Of a stretch of 64,000 bases of DNA, positions 19,077 to 26,940 are shown piece after piece. The stretch spans positions 372,001 to 436,000 of the forward strand of contig NZ_CP127915.1 in NCBI RefSeq assembly GCF_032823475.1, read 5' to 3'. The position numbers and the translations under genes are program-made. A model generated the notes under the pieces. That model saw only the letters and a program-made list of their open reading frames with translations, was not told the DNA's origin and did not search any database. The stretch's first letter is position 1; each line of letters opens with the position of its first letter. This DNA is from Acinetobacter sp. SAAs474. GTDB taxonomy: Bacteria; Pseudomonadota; Gammaproteobacteria; Pseudomonadales; Moraxellaceae.

Positions 19077-19334
19077 ATGTCTCATACTGGCTTATATCGT
19101 TCAGACCACTCAAAAATTATTGCTGGAGTAATGGGAGGCATTGCACAACGTTTTGGTTGGAATGCCAATCTATTACGCCTTATTTTTATCTTGGTATCCT
19201 GTTTTAGTGCGGGCTTTCCAGGTATTTTAATCTATCTTATTCTTTGGTTGATTATTCCAAAACAGCCACATGCTGTTTTAAAATCCCCCTACTCTCAGCC
19301 AATTCGCACCATTCAATCAGAGACTAAACATTAA
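19077..19334 (+). CDS. PspC-domain small membrane protein
   Basis: An 85-residue protein that is almost entirely a PspC domain: LYRSDHSKIIAGVMGGIAQRFG, then a transmembrane helix (LLRLIFILVSCFSAGFPGILIYLILWLIIP) and a short polar tail. PspC proteins sense inner-membrane or envelope stress in the phage-shock response, but no pspA or pspB is nearby, so a stress role is only inferred from the domain. GAGGAAA precedes the ATG. It converges with the HPP-CBS gene; an 8-bp hairpin (CTAAACAT/ATGTTTAG at 19324-19346) without T-run lies between them. Confidence 0.9.
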   Translation: MSHTGLYRSDHSKIIAGVMGGIAQRFGWNANLLRLIFILVSCFSAGFPGILIYLILWLIIPKQPHAVLKSPYSQPIRTIQSETKH

Positions 19335-19349
19335 TTAAATGTTTAGCCG

Positions 19350-20447
19350 CTATTTAGCGACGAATTGTTGATGTAAAGCAGCGATCATATCTGCCCGACT
19401 AATAATACCCACGAGACGTTTTTGCTCCACAACTGGAATATAATTAAATGATCGTTCAACAAAATACTCGATTAAATCGTGTAAGGGCTGTTGTGGCGTT
19501 ACTGTAATCACTTGATAATTCATAATCTGATAAACTTGCTCATGCCAGACTGTATTGAGATCGGTTGTATGTTGCACTCGATCCATTACATCGGATAAAG
19601 CCAACGTACCCACCAAACGATCACCATCAGTCACGACAGGTAAACTCATTAAATTCGCTTGCTTAAATTGTGCAACAGCAGTTGCCAAATGATCTTCGGC
19701 AGCTAAAGAGATCACCTGTCGCGTCATAATATCTTGACAGCGATAACCATGATCTAGACGCATATTGGCAATTTTTTGCGCTTTTAGAATCATGTTTGCT
19801 AAATCATATTCACTAATATCTAATAATTCAGTCTGTTGATCAAATGCCTGTTGAATATCTTGCGGTAAAATTGTCGCTTTTTGCATGGGCGTTGGCTTTA
19901 ACGGTATCGTTGCAATTTTAGCCTGTTCAGGGTAACGCTTTCCCATGATTTGATTAAATATAATGGCAATAGCAATCAGTAAAACTGAATTTAACAGCAC
20001 TGGATAAAGTACAAAAAAGTAACCTAAATGATGAATTTCACTCCCACCTAATACAGCCGTAATTGCGACTGCACCACTTGGTGGATGCAATGCATCAGTA
20101 GTCATCATCAGAATAATCGACAGTGCAACAGCAACACTAAATGCTTCAGTCAAATTTACGATATATAAAGCACAGGTAATCCCAATAATTGCTGCAATGA
20201 TATTACCCACCAACATATTCCAAGGCTGTGCTAATGGACTAGCTGGAATCGCAAATAATAATACTGATGAAGCCCCCATTGGCGCGATATACCATGGATT
20301 AAGATCGCCAAGTATCAACCAGCTAATAAAAGAAGATAGAGCCAGTCCCAGTAAAGCACCCATGCCACAAATTAGACGTTCTTTAATGGGTAAGACTTTA
20401 AAATTTGGTTTTAAGATATTTAACCAGCGATCATAAAAATGTAACAC
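19350..20447 (-). CDS. HPP-family membrane protein with two CBS domains
   Basis: A 365-residue fusion. The N-terminal half (about residues 20-180) is an HPP domain with several transmembrane helices and the hallmark TTDALHPPSGAVA. The C-terminal half has two CBS domains, around residues 235-290 (DIMTRQVISL to LVGTLALSDVMDR) and 305-360 (IMNYQVITV to LVGIISRADMIAA). HPP proteins have been linked to nitrite transport in plastids and cyanobacteria; tandem CBS domains usually bind adenosyl ligands, so a nucleotide-gated transporter is a reasonable guess. The start codon is a GTG at 20447; a TAG lies upstream in frame and no good ribosome site is visible, so expression may be low or the start slightly different. 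Confidence 0.85.
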   Translation of the reverse strand: MLHFYDRWLNILKPNFKVLPIKERLICGMGALLGLALSSFISWLILGDLNPWYIAPMGASSVLLFAIPASPLAQPWNMLVGNIIAAIIGITCALYIVNLTEAFSVAVALSIILMMTTDALHPPSGAVAITAVLGGSEIHHLGYFFVLYPVLLNSVLLIAIAIIFNQIMGKRYPEQAKIATIPLKPTPMQKATILPQDIQQAFDQQTELLDISEYDLANMILKAQKIANMRLDHGYRCQDIMTRQVISLAAEDHLATAVAQFKQANLMSLPVVTDGDRLVGTLALSDVMDRVQHTTDLNTVWHEQVYQIMNYQVITVTPQQPLHDLIEYFVERSFNYIPVVEQKRLVGIISRADMIAALHQQFVAK

Positions 20448-20703
20448 AGTTGCGTCAAGGCCCTAAATCAATCAGTGTCGCTATTATAAAAGGCTTGTTG
20501 ATGCAAATATACCCGTATTAGCACTGAGATTGATGAGTTTAACTGATAGAGATCATTAGGCTTGCTCATACCATATCCTCAGTTAAAACATCATTTTTTC
20601 AATCAATTCATCAGATCGATGGCAAAATCAATAGAACCTTTGCCAGCCTTGTGGAAAATCCTTATAATTGAGCACAATTTTATCTAATTTTAAGTGGATG
20701 ACC

Positions 20704-21687
20704 ATGAGTCGCGCCATATCGCATATTGATACCTTTCAAGGCTTGATTCTTGCCTTACAAAACTATTGGGCGGAGCAAGGCTGCGTTGTTCTACAACCTT
20801 ACGACATGGAAATGGGCGCTGGAACATTCCATACTGCAACTTTTCTACGTGCATTAGGACCAGAAACCTGGAATGCAGCCTATGTACAACCATCACGTCG
20901 TCCCAAAGATGGACGTTATGGTGAAAATCCAAACCGCTTACAACATTATTACCAGTTTCAAGTGGTACTTAAACCAAATCCAGATAATATCCAACAGCTT
21001 TATCTAGATTCACTGAAAGCGATTGGTATTGACCCACTGATCCATGATATCCGCTTTGTTGAAGACAACTGGGAATCCCCAACACTGGGTGCATGGGGAC
21101 TCGGCTGGGAAGTCTGGTTAAATGGTATGGAAGTAACACAATTTACCTACTTCCAACAGGTTGGTGGTGTGGAATGCTATCCTGTCACAGGTGAAATCAC
21201 CTATGGCTTAGAACGCCTTGCCATGTATCTACAAGGTGTTGATTCAGTTTATGATTTAGTCTGGACTAAAGGACAGTTTGGTACTGTTACCTATGGCGAT
21301 GTCTTTCATCAAAATGAAGTTGAACAATCAAAGTATAACTTTGAACATGCCAATATTGAAAAAATGTTCGAGTTATTCGATTTTTATGAAGCAGAAGCCA
21401 GCCGTTTAATTGCAGCTGAATTACCTCTACCTGCTTATGAACAGGTCATTAAAGCATCACATAGCTTTAATCTATTAGATGCACGTGGTGCGATCTCTGT
21501 GACTGAACGTCAACGCTATATTTTACGTGTCCGTACATTGGCACGTTCAATTGCACAAAGTTATGTTGCAGCCCGTGCCAAACTTGGCTTCCCGATGGCT
21601 GAGCCACATTTACGCGATGAAGTACTGGCACAATTAAAAGCCCAAGTTGAAGCTGAAGCAAAAGAAACACAGCAGGAGAGCAAATAA
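20704..21687 (+). CDS. glyQ: glycyl-tRNA synthetase alpha subunit
   Basis: Catalytic class II aminoacyl-tRNA synthetase subunit of the alpha2beta2 type, 327 residues. Recognisable segments are [22 protein letters not shown] (positions 16-37), [22 protein letters not shown] (class II motif 2 region) and the late [11 protein letters not shown]. The ATG at 20704 (MSRAISHID) is preferred: AAGTGG lies 6 bases upstream, and the ORF extension before it starts with TTG. The stop codon overlaps the glyS start (TAATG), giving translational coupling. Confidence 0.97.
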   Translation: MSRAISHIDTFQGLILALQNYWAEQGCVVLQPYDMEMGAGTFHTATFLRALGPETWNAAYVQPSRRPKDGRYGENPNRLQHYYQFQVVLKPNPDNIQQLYLDSLKAIGIDPLIHDIRFVEDNWESPTLGAWGLGWEVWLNGMEVTQFTYFQQVGGVECYPVTGEITYGLERLAMYLQGVDSVYDLVWTKGQFGTVTYGDVFHQNEVEQSKYNFEHANIEKMFELFDFYEAEASRLIAAELPLPAYEQVIKASHSFNLLDARGAISVTERQRYILRVRTLARSIAQSYVAARAKLGFPMAEPHLRDEVLAQLKAQVEAEAKETQQESK

Positions 21688-23756
21688 TGTCTAAACATAC
21701 AGTATTGTTCGAGTTAGGCTGTGAAGAACTTCCGCCAAAAAGCTTAAAAAAATTACGTGATGCCTTACAAGCAGAAACAGTAAAAGGTCTGAATGATGCA
21801 GGTCTTACATTTGAGCATATTGAAGCTTATGCCGCACCACGTCGTTTGGCCCTTAAAATTGTCAATGTTGATGCTGCACAAGCAGATACGCAAAAACGTT
21901 TTGATGGCCCAGCAGTGCAAGCAGCCTACGATGCTGAAGGTAAAGCAACCAAAGCTTTAGAAGGCTTTATGCGTGGTCAAGGTATCTGTATTGATCAAGT
22001 CTCAACCTTTCAAGCAGGTAAGGTTGAAAAAGTATGTTATTTCAAAGATGTTAAAGGCCAAAGTCTAGACGTTTTACTGCCGCAAATTCTACAACATGCA
22101 CTTGATCAATTGCCGATTGCCAAACGCATGCGTTCTGCAGCGAGTCGTACTGAATTTGTTCGTCCAGTTAAATGGGTGGTTTTACTGAAAGACCATACGG
22201 TTATTCAAGCCAATATTCAGGATCATCCAAGCAGTAACATCAGCTACGGCCATCGCTTCCATGCGCCTGAAGCGATTGTATTGAACCATGCAGATGAATA
22301 TTTAAGTCAATTAAAAGCAGCACATGTGGTGGCTTCTTTTGAAGAACGCCAAGCAATCATTGATCAACAGGTTAAAGCACTGGCAGATGAAGTCAATGCC
22401 ATTGCCATTGTACCAACTGAGCTACGTGATGAGGTGACTGCACTGGTCGAATGGCCTGTCGCATTACGCGCAAGCTTTGAAGAACGCTTCCTTGCCGTAC
22501 CACAAGAAGCCCTGATTACCACCATGCAAGACAACCAAAAGTATTTCTGTTTGGTGAATGCTGAGAATAAGCTACAACCTTATTTTATTACTGTATCGAA
22601 TATTGAGTCGAAAGATCCAACTCAAATTATTGAAGGTAATGAAAAAGTGGTCCGCCCTCGTTTGTCTGATGCAGAATTTTTCTTCCTGCAAGATCAAAAG
22701 CAACCCTTAGCCTCACGTCAAGAAAAATTAGCCAACATGGTGTTTCAAGCCAAACTAGGTACATTATGGGATAAATCAACCCGTATTGCCAAACTAGCTG
22801 TTGCATTGGCTAAAATTACTGGTGCTGATGCAGCAGATGCTGAAAAAGCAGCATTACTGGCAAAATGTGATTTAACCTCTGAATTGGTCGGTGAGTTTCC
22901 AGAACTTCAAGGAATTGCTGGTACCTACTATGCACGTCTTGAAGGCGAAAACAATGAGGTTGCACAAGCCTTAGGTGAACAATACCTACCAAAATTTGCA
23001 GGCGATGTACTACCACAAACCAAAACAGGTACCACTATTGCTTTGGCTGATCGACTAGATACCCTCACAGGTATTTTTGGGATTGGTCAAGCTCCAACAG
23101 GCTCTAAAGATCCATTTGCACTGCGTCGTTCTGCAATTGGTATCTTGCGTTTAGTCACTGAAAATGAGCTGGATGTTTCGATTGAAGATTTAATCAAACT
23201 GGCTTTAGCTGCATATGGCGATATCATTCAAGATCATAGCAAAACCCTCAATGATGCAGTGTCTTTCTTAGAAGGACGTTATCGTGCCAAATATGAAGAT
23301 CAAGGTGTCTCGATTGATGTCATTCAAGCCGTACAAGCACTCTCGCCAAAATCACCTCTTGATTTTGATAAACGCGTCAATGCTGTTAATCATTTCCGCA
23401 CATTAGCAGAAGCTGCAGCATTGGCCGCAGCAAATAAACGTGTGGCAAATATTTTAGCTAAAGAAGCTGCACCAGAAGGCCAAGTCATTGAAGCCGACTT
23501 AATTGAAGATGCTGAAAAAGCACTTTTTGCAGAGCTTAATCGCATTAGTCCTGAAGTCGAACCATTATTTGCCAACAAAGACTATACAGCGGCACTGTCT
23601 AAATTGGCTACACTTCGCGCAGCAATCGATGCCTTCTTTGATCATGTCATGGTCATGACAGAGGATGAAAAGCTTAAAGCTAACCGCCTACGCTTACTTG
23701 CTCAATTACGTGATTTATTTACCAAAGTGGCAGATATTTCTGTGCTTCAGCACTAA
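21687..23756 (+). CDS. glyS: glycyl-tRNA synthetase beta subunit
   Basis: Beta subunit of the tetrameric enzyme, 689 residues, the family length. It starts with the typical [14 protein letters not shown] and [11 protein letters not shown] segments, contains the central HD-like region ([27 protein letters not shown]) and ends with a DALR-type anticodon-binding domain ([25 protein letters not shown]). It shares one base with glyQ. A strong hairpin follows the stop. Confidence 0.97.
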   Translation: MSKHTVLFELGCEELPPKSLKKLRDALQAETVKGLNDAGLTFEHIEAYAAPRRLALKIVNVDAAQADTQKRFDGPAVQAAYDAEGKATKALEGFMRGQGICIDQVSTFQAGKVEKVCYFKDVKGQSLDVLLPQILQHALDQLPIAKRMRSAASRTEFVRPVKWVVLLKDHTVIQANIQDHPSSNISYGHRFHAPEAIVLNHADEYLSQLKAAHVVASFEERQAIIDQQVKALADEVNAIAIVPTELRDEVTALVEWPVALRASFEERFLAVPQEALITTMQDNQKYFCLVNAENKLQPYFITVSNIESKDPTQIIEGNEKVVRPRLSDAEFFFLQDQKQPLASRQEKLANMVFQAKLGTLWDKSTRIAKLAVALAKITGADAADAEKAALLAKCDLTSELVGEFPELQGIAGTYYARLEGENNEVAQALGEQYLPKFAGDVLPQTKTGTTIALADRLDTLTGIFGIGQAPTGSKDPFALRRSAIGILRLVTENELDVSIEDLIKLALAAYGDIIQDHSKTLNDAVSFLEGRYRAKYEDQGVSIDVIQAVQALSPKSPLDFDKRVNAVNHFRTLAEAAALAAANKRVANILAKEAAPEGQVIEADLIEDAEKALFAELNRISPEVEPLFANKDYTAALSKLATLRAAIDAFFDHVMVMTEDEKLKANRLRLLAQLRDLFTKVADISVLQH

Positions 23757-23770
23757 ATTATTTTATCGTA

Positions 23771-23825
23771 AAACCGCTTATGATTATGCATGCCTAAGCA
23801 TTTAAGTAATCCATAAGCGGTTGTA
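23771..23825 (+). terminator. stem-loop downstream of glyS
   Basis: AACCGCTTATG pairs perfectly with CATAAGCGGTT (11 bp). The T-tract is poor, so it may be a processing/stability hairpin as much as a terminator. Confidence 0.6.
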
Positions 23826-24019
23826 CTATATAGATAAAAAATATAATAATCAGGCCGTCATCATGTTTATGAGTTTAAAAATACAGCTCTATTTTTAATC
23901 TTAATGCTTCATACAGAAATTAATTTTTTTAACCTTATCCATACACTATAAAATTTAAGTTGTCACTAATGTATCTTTAAATCTGCTTTATCTTCTATTT
24001 ATTAATCATGGATCATCTC

Positions 24020-24997
24020 ATGAGTATTACTGGTATAAAAATTTCTGCTGTCGAAATGTATCATCCTGCAACAATACGCGATAACGATTTTTATTTAAAT
24101 AAATTTGAAGACAAAAACCAGTTAAAGCATATTTTTAATAAAGTTGGAAGAAATACAAGATTTGTTATTGATAATAAAGAAGAAAACTCTCTAACAATGG
24201 CAATGAATGCATCTGAAAAACTACTAAAATAGCATAATTTAACAGGCAATGATATTGATATTATCATATTTGCATCCTCGACTTTTGAGTATATATCTCC
24301 AACCAGCGCATTACTGATTCATGCCAAATTAGGGGTTAAAAAACAATGTATGTGTTTTGATATTAATGCAAACTGTTTAGGAATGTTTATTGCATTAGAA
24401 CAAACCTCTATTTTATTAAACTCTAAACATAGCTATCAACGTGCATTGGTCATTGGTTCCGATTATTGAACAAAATTGGGAGATGAAACCAAACCCATTC
24501 CCTCTACCATTGTTGGTGATGCTGCTGCAGCGACTATCCTAGAAAAAAGTAGGGAAGAATCTGGCATGATTGACAGACTCTATCAGAACGATAGCAGTTT
24601 TAATGATACGATTGTTCTTCCACCACAAGGTGCATCCTATTCAAAACAGGATGAAAAAATTCATTGGGCACCATTTACAGGTATTGAAAGTGTTGAATTT
24701 GCTGCTGACGCACTACGAGAACTATTAGATAATCATCATTTAAAAATAGATGATATTTCGTGTCTTCTACTATCACAATTTACCAAATCAAATATTGATT
24801 TACTACAAAGTAAACTCAATATTCCCAGTGAAAAAATTGAATACATTGGTGATAAATATGGCTATACAGGTGTTAGCAGCTTTTTTATTGCATATAAAAA
24901 TCGCTTAGAGAAAGGCCTACTCCAATCAGGAGATATCATTGTTTTTTGGACATTAGGCGCAGGTTATCAAACAGGTATAATGTTATGGCGGGTTTAA
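24020..24997 (+). pseudogene. 3-oxoacyl-ACP synthase III-like (FabH/PqsB family), two in-frame stops
   Basis: One reading frame of 326 codons is interrupted by TAG at 24230-24232 and TGA at 24467-24469; there is no frameshift. Joined, the product has FabH length and order: N-terminal KAS III half (GIKISAVEMYHPATI, RNTRFVIDNKEENSLTMA), the nucleophile region FDINANCLGMFIALEQ with the cysteine kept, GSDY just before the TGA, VGDAAAATILEK, and a C-terminal half. The positions where FabH has its catalytic His and Asn read LLSQFTKSN and KYGYTGVSS, so both residues appear replaced. The intact ancestor was therefore probably a non-elongating KAS III relative. A weak GGAT precedes the ATG at 24020; an ATG also exists at 24008. 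No biosynthetic partners are adjacent. Sequencing error is possible but would need two events. Confidence 0.8.
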
Positions 24998-25171
24998 AAA
25001 AACATTTAAAAAAGTAAAGCAATTAAATTCAGACTAGACGCTTGGATGCTATGTATTTGATGATGGTGTTGCCCCAATAAGTCCTGACAATCATGGTCAT
25101 TATAGAGGGCAGCATAGCCATCACAACAACAGCATTATTGGCTAATTCAGCAATGGATCATCATTCTATCA
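24998..25171. other. spacer between KAS III pseudogene and TnpB element
   Basis: AT-rich. A short open stretch on the plus strand reads out a His/Asn/Gly-rich sequence, but it has an upstream in-frame stop and no start codon, so I do not call a gene. The last 20 bases on the minus strand (25152-25171) are where the guide segment of the TnpB-associated RNA would fall. Confidence 0.4.
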
Positions 25172-25179
25172 TTGACATC

Positions 25180-25202
25180 CTCTCCGACCTAAAGTACGGA
25201 GA
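25180..25202 (-). ncRNA. 3' end hairpin of putative omega RNA (TnpB guide RNA scaffold)
   Basis: This hairpin overlaps the end of tnpB: the TAG stop at 25189-25191 lies in its loop. In characterised TnpB systems the guide RNA derives from the right end of the element, overlapping the tnpB 3' end, and its guide is the flanking DNA. By analogy the guide would be read from 25171 downward. The 5' limit of the RNA cannot be seen from sequence alone. Confidence 0.55.
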
Positions 25203-26244
25203 TTCCTACAGCTAGACGCTCATGTCCGAGCGCAAGTATGTTTTTTGCGGAGTTTAAATCGCGTTGATTTATGCTACCACACTCACATTTCCATACTCTT
25301 ATTCCAAGATCTGCCCTACCTTTCGGACTATTGCCAGATATTTTCTGACAGCACGAACAAATCTGGGTTGTGAAACTTTCGTTTACTTCTTCAAACAATA
25401 CTCCCGCGTTCTCGCATTTATACTTGAGCATTGTTTTAAATGCTGAAAACCCTGTATCTAATACGGATTTTGCCATTTTAGTTTTTACAAGTTTTTTAGC
25501 ACTCAAATTGCCAACAACAATCATTGCATTTTCTTTAACAAGCTTAGTGCTTGCCTTATGCAAGTAATCTTGACGGCTGTTTTTAATCTTTGCATGTATC
25601 GCACGTACATGACGTTTATTCTTTGCCCGTTGTGCAATCCCTAATTTTTGCTCATATTGACGATAATATTTAGGATTACTAATGACCATACCGTCCGAGC
25701 ATATAGCAACGTCTTTTAAGCCTAAATCAATCCCTATGGCTTGTTTCGCTTGTGTTTGTTGTTTGACTGATTCAACAACTAAACACACGTACCAACGCCC
25801 ACGGCTATCTTCTACAAACGATCCAGTTTTAACTGTGTACTTACTTAATCCGTAGCTATCCCATAGTTTGAATTGAGTTTTACCATATTGAATAAAACCA
25901 TCGGCATATCGAATAGCTGACTTTTTAAAAGGTATCCATCCTAAAGAACATCTAGCCGATTTTTTATTACTAACACGCCAATTTAATTTAGCTTTTTTAA
26001 ATTGTTTCCGGCGTATAACTAATTCTTCTGTAACAGCTTGCACTGTTTGACTATGAAGATTGCATTCTTTTGATGTGCCTTTTGTGTACTTAGCAATATC
26101 GTATGCAGAAAGAAACTCACGTTTTCTTTTTAAATGCTTAAAACTCAAATCATTTACATAATTCCAGACAAAATTAACCTCTGACGCTAATTGATTAAGT
26201 GCCTTAACGTGTTTGTCTTTTATGCGGATTTTAAGAGTTTTCAT
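25189..26244 (-). CDS. tnpB: RNA-guided endonuclease TnpB-like protein
   Basis: A 351-residue OrfB/TnpB protein. The N-terminal helix-turn-helix/WED-like region is followed by the RuvC domain: RuvC-I D173 in AIGIDLGLKD, and RuvC-III D329 in NQRDLNSAKNIL. A CxxC...CxC zinc finger is present (CSCC near 297-300, CECG near 320-323). The RuvC-II position, normally Glu in an IEDL-type motif, reads MIVVGNLS with Gly245. Acidic residues at FEEVNES (E285, E286, E289) might supply the missing ligand, as reported for TnpB groups with rearranged catalytic sites. Whether this copy is an active nuclease is therefore uncertain. No transposase TnpA is present, so movement would need one in trans. Confidence 0.88.
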   Translation of the reverse strand: MKTLKIRIKDKHVKALNQLASEVNFVWNYVNDLSFKHLKRKREFLSAYDIAKYTKGTSKECNLHSQTVQAVTEELVIRRKQFKKAKLNWRVSNKKSARCSLGWIPFKKSAIRYADGFIQYGKTQFKLWDSYGLSKYTVKTGSFVEDSRGRWYVCLVVESVKQQTQAKQAIGIDLGLKDVAICSDGMVISNPKYYRQYEQKLGIAQRAKNKRHVRAIHAKIKNSRQDYLHKASTKLVKENAMIVVGNLSAKKLVKTKMAKSVLDTGFSAFKTMLKYKCENAGVLFEEVNESFTTQICSCCQKISGNSPKGRADLGIRVWKCECGSINQRDLNSAKNILALGHERLAVGISVL

Positions 26245-26268
26245 AGCTTAATATAGCACAAAGAAAAT

Positions 26269-26299
26269 ACGCATAGCATTGTAAGTCGAAGCTATGCGT
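26269..26299 (-). repeat. left-end hairpin of the tnpB element
   Basis: ACGCATAGC and GCTATGCGT form a perfect 9-bp stem with a 13-base loop, 25 bases upstream of the tnpB start. It may be a subterminal recognition hairpin or may affect tnpB expression. Confidence 0.6.
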
Positions 26300-26375
26300 C
26301 ATAGGATGTCGTATTGCTTAACGTCACTCGCTTATATCCACGTCTTAAAAGACGAGGTTTTATGCTCAATGTGAT

Positions 26376-26940
26376 AAAATATATCTGAATTAACCTTACA
26401 ATCAAATAAGCTGAATATTCTGAATAATGTATTAGAGCATGATCTTGGATTGTTAATCACTTGATTATACTACTAAATTTATCAGGAAAACTAAATGAAG
26501 TGATCATCAATCATGATTAATATTGATGATTATTTATAATAACAATAAAATGAATTTAATCATTAGATATGATATTTTTTTAATTATCATAAATAAATAA
26601 TGACTACTCACCATCATCAAAATTAATCAGCTTAATTAATACCGCTGCTAGATATATTTTATACTTTATTTTTTATTTATAAAAATTTAAATATCAATTA
26701 CTTATTTCTAAATCTCTCTCTTTTTACATCTATTTAATTTCTTATATCCAATATAATCAACCAGCCGTTTAATTATATTATCATTGCTATTACAGTATTA
26801 AATACTGTTGAAATATAATCAATTAAAAGCAAAATTAACTTAAATAAACTCTCTGTGACATATTCAATACTGTTGTTAATAAAAAAGTGATTTATACATT
26901 AAAAAAACAACATGATATAAAAGAAAAGGAAAAATTAGAA
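26376..26940. other. long AT-rich leader upstream of the decarboxylase gene
   Basis: About 560 bases, very AT-rich, without supported genes. It contains the palindrome described separately at 26792-26808 and a further half-site at 26866-26875. The decarboxylase promoter should lie here. Confidence 0.5.
26792..26808. promoter_or_regulatory. candidate operator upstream of decarboxylase operon
   Basis: A perfect palindrome, ACAGTATT-A-AATACTGT, 132 bases before the chosen start codon. The half-site AATACTGTTG recurs at 26866-26875, 65 bases further on. This pattern suggests a dimeric regulator; none is encoded nearby. Confidence 0.5.

Larger units (their letters stand above)
25172..26375 (-). 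mobile_element. IS200/IS605-family solo tnpB element (IS1341-type)
   Basis: The element has one tnpB gene and no tnpA transposase. The right end is a hairpin (TCTCCG at 25181-25186 pairing with CGGAGA at 25197-25202) followed by GGATGTCAA, a familiar IS605-type end. The left end (gene-upstream side) has two hairpins: ACGCATAGC/GCTATGCGT at 26269-26299 and CGTCTT/AAGACG at 26341-26354. Exact borders are estimated from these motifs. Like all such elements it has no terminal inverted repeats or target duplication. It sits in non-coding DNA and interrupts no recognisable gene. Confidence 0.8.

Noticed and set aside
24230..24469. Recoding (readthrough, pyrrolysine or selenocysteine) of the TAG and TGA in the KAS III-like gene
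   Set aside because: Two different stop codons at unrelated positions, and no selenocysteine-type hairpin recognised after the TGA. Simple decay is the better explanation.
25061..25143. Short His/Asn-rich open stretch after the KAS III pseudogene
   Set aside because: An in-frame stop lies just upstream and there is no start codon; too short to assign.
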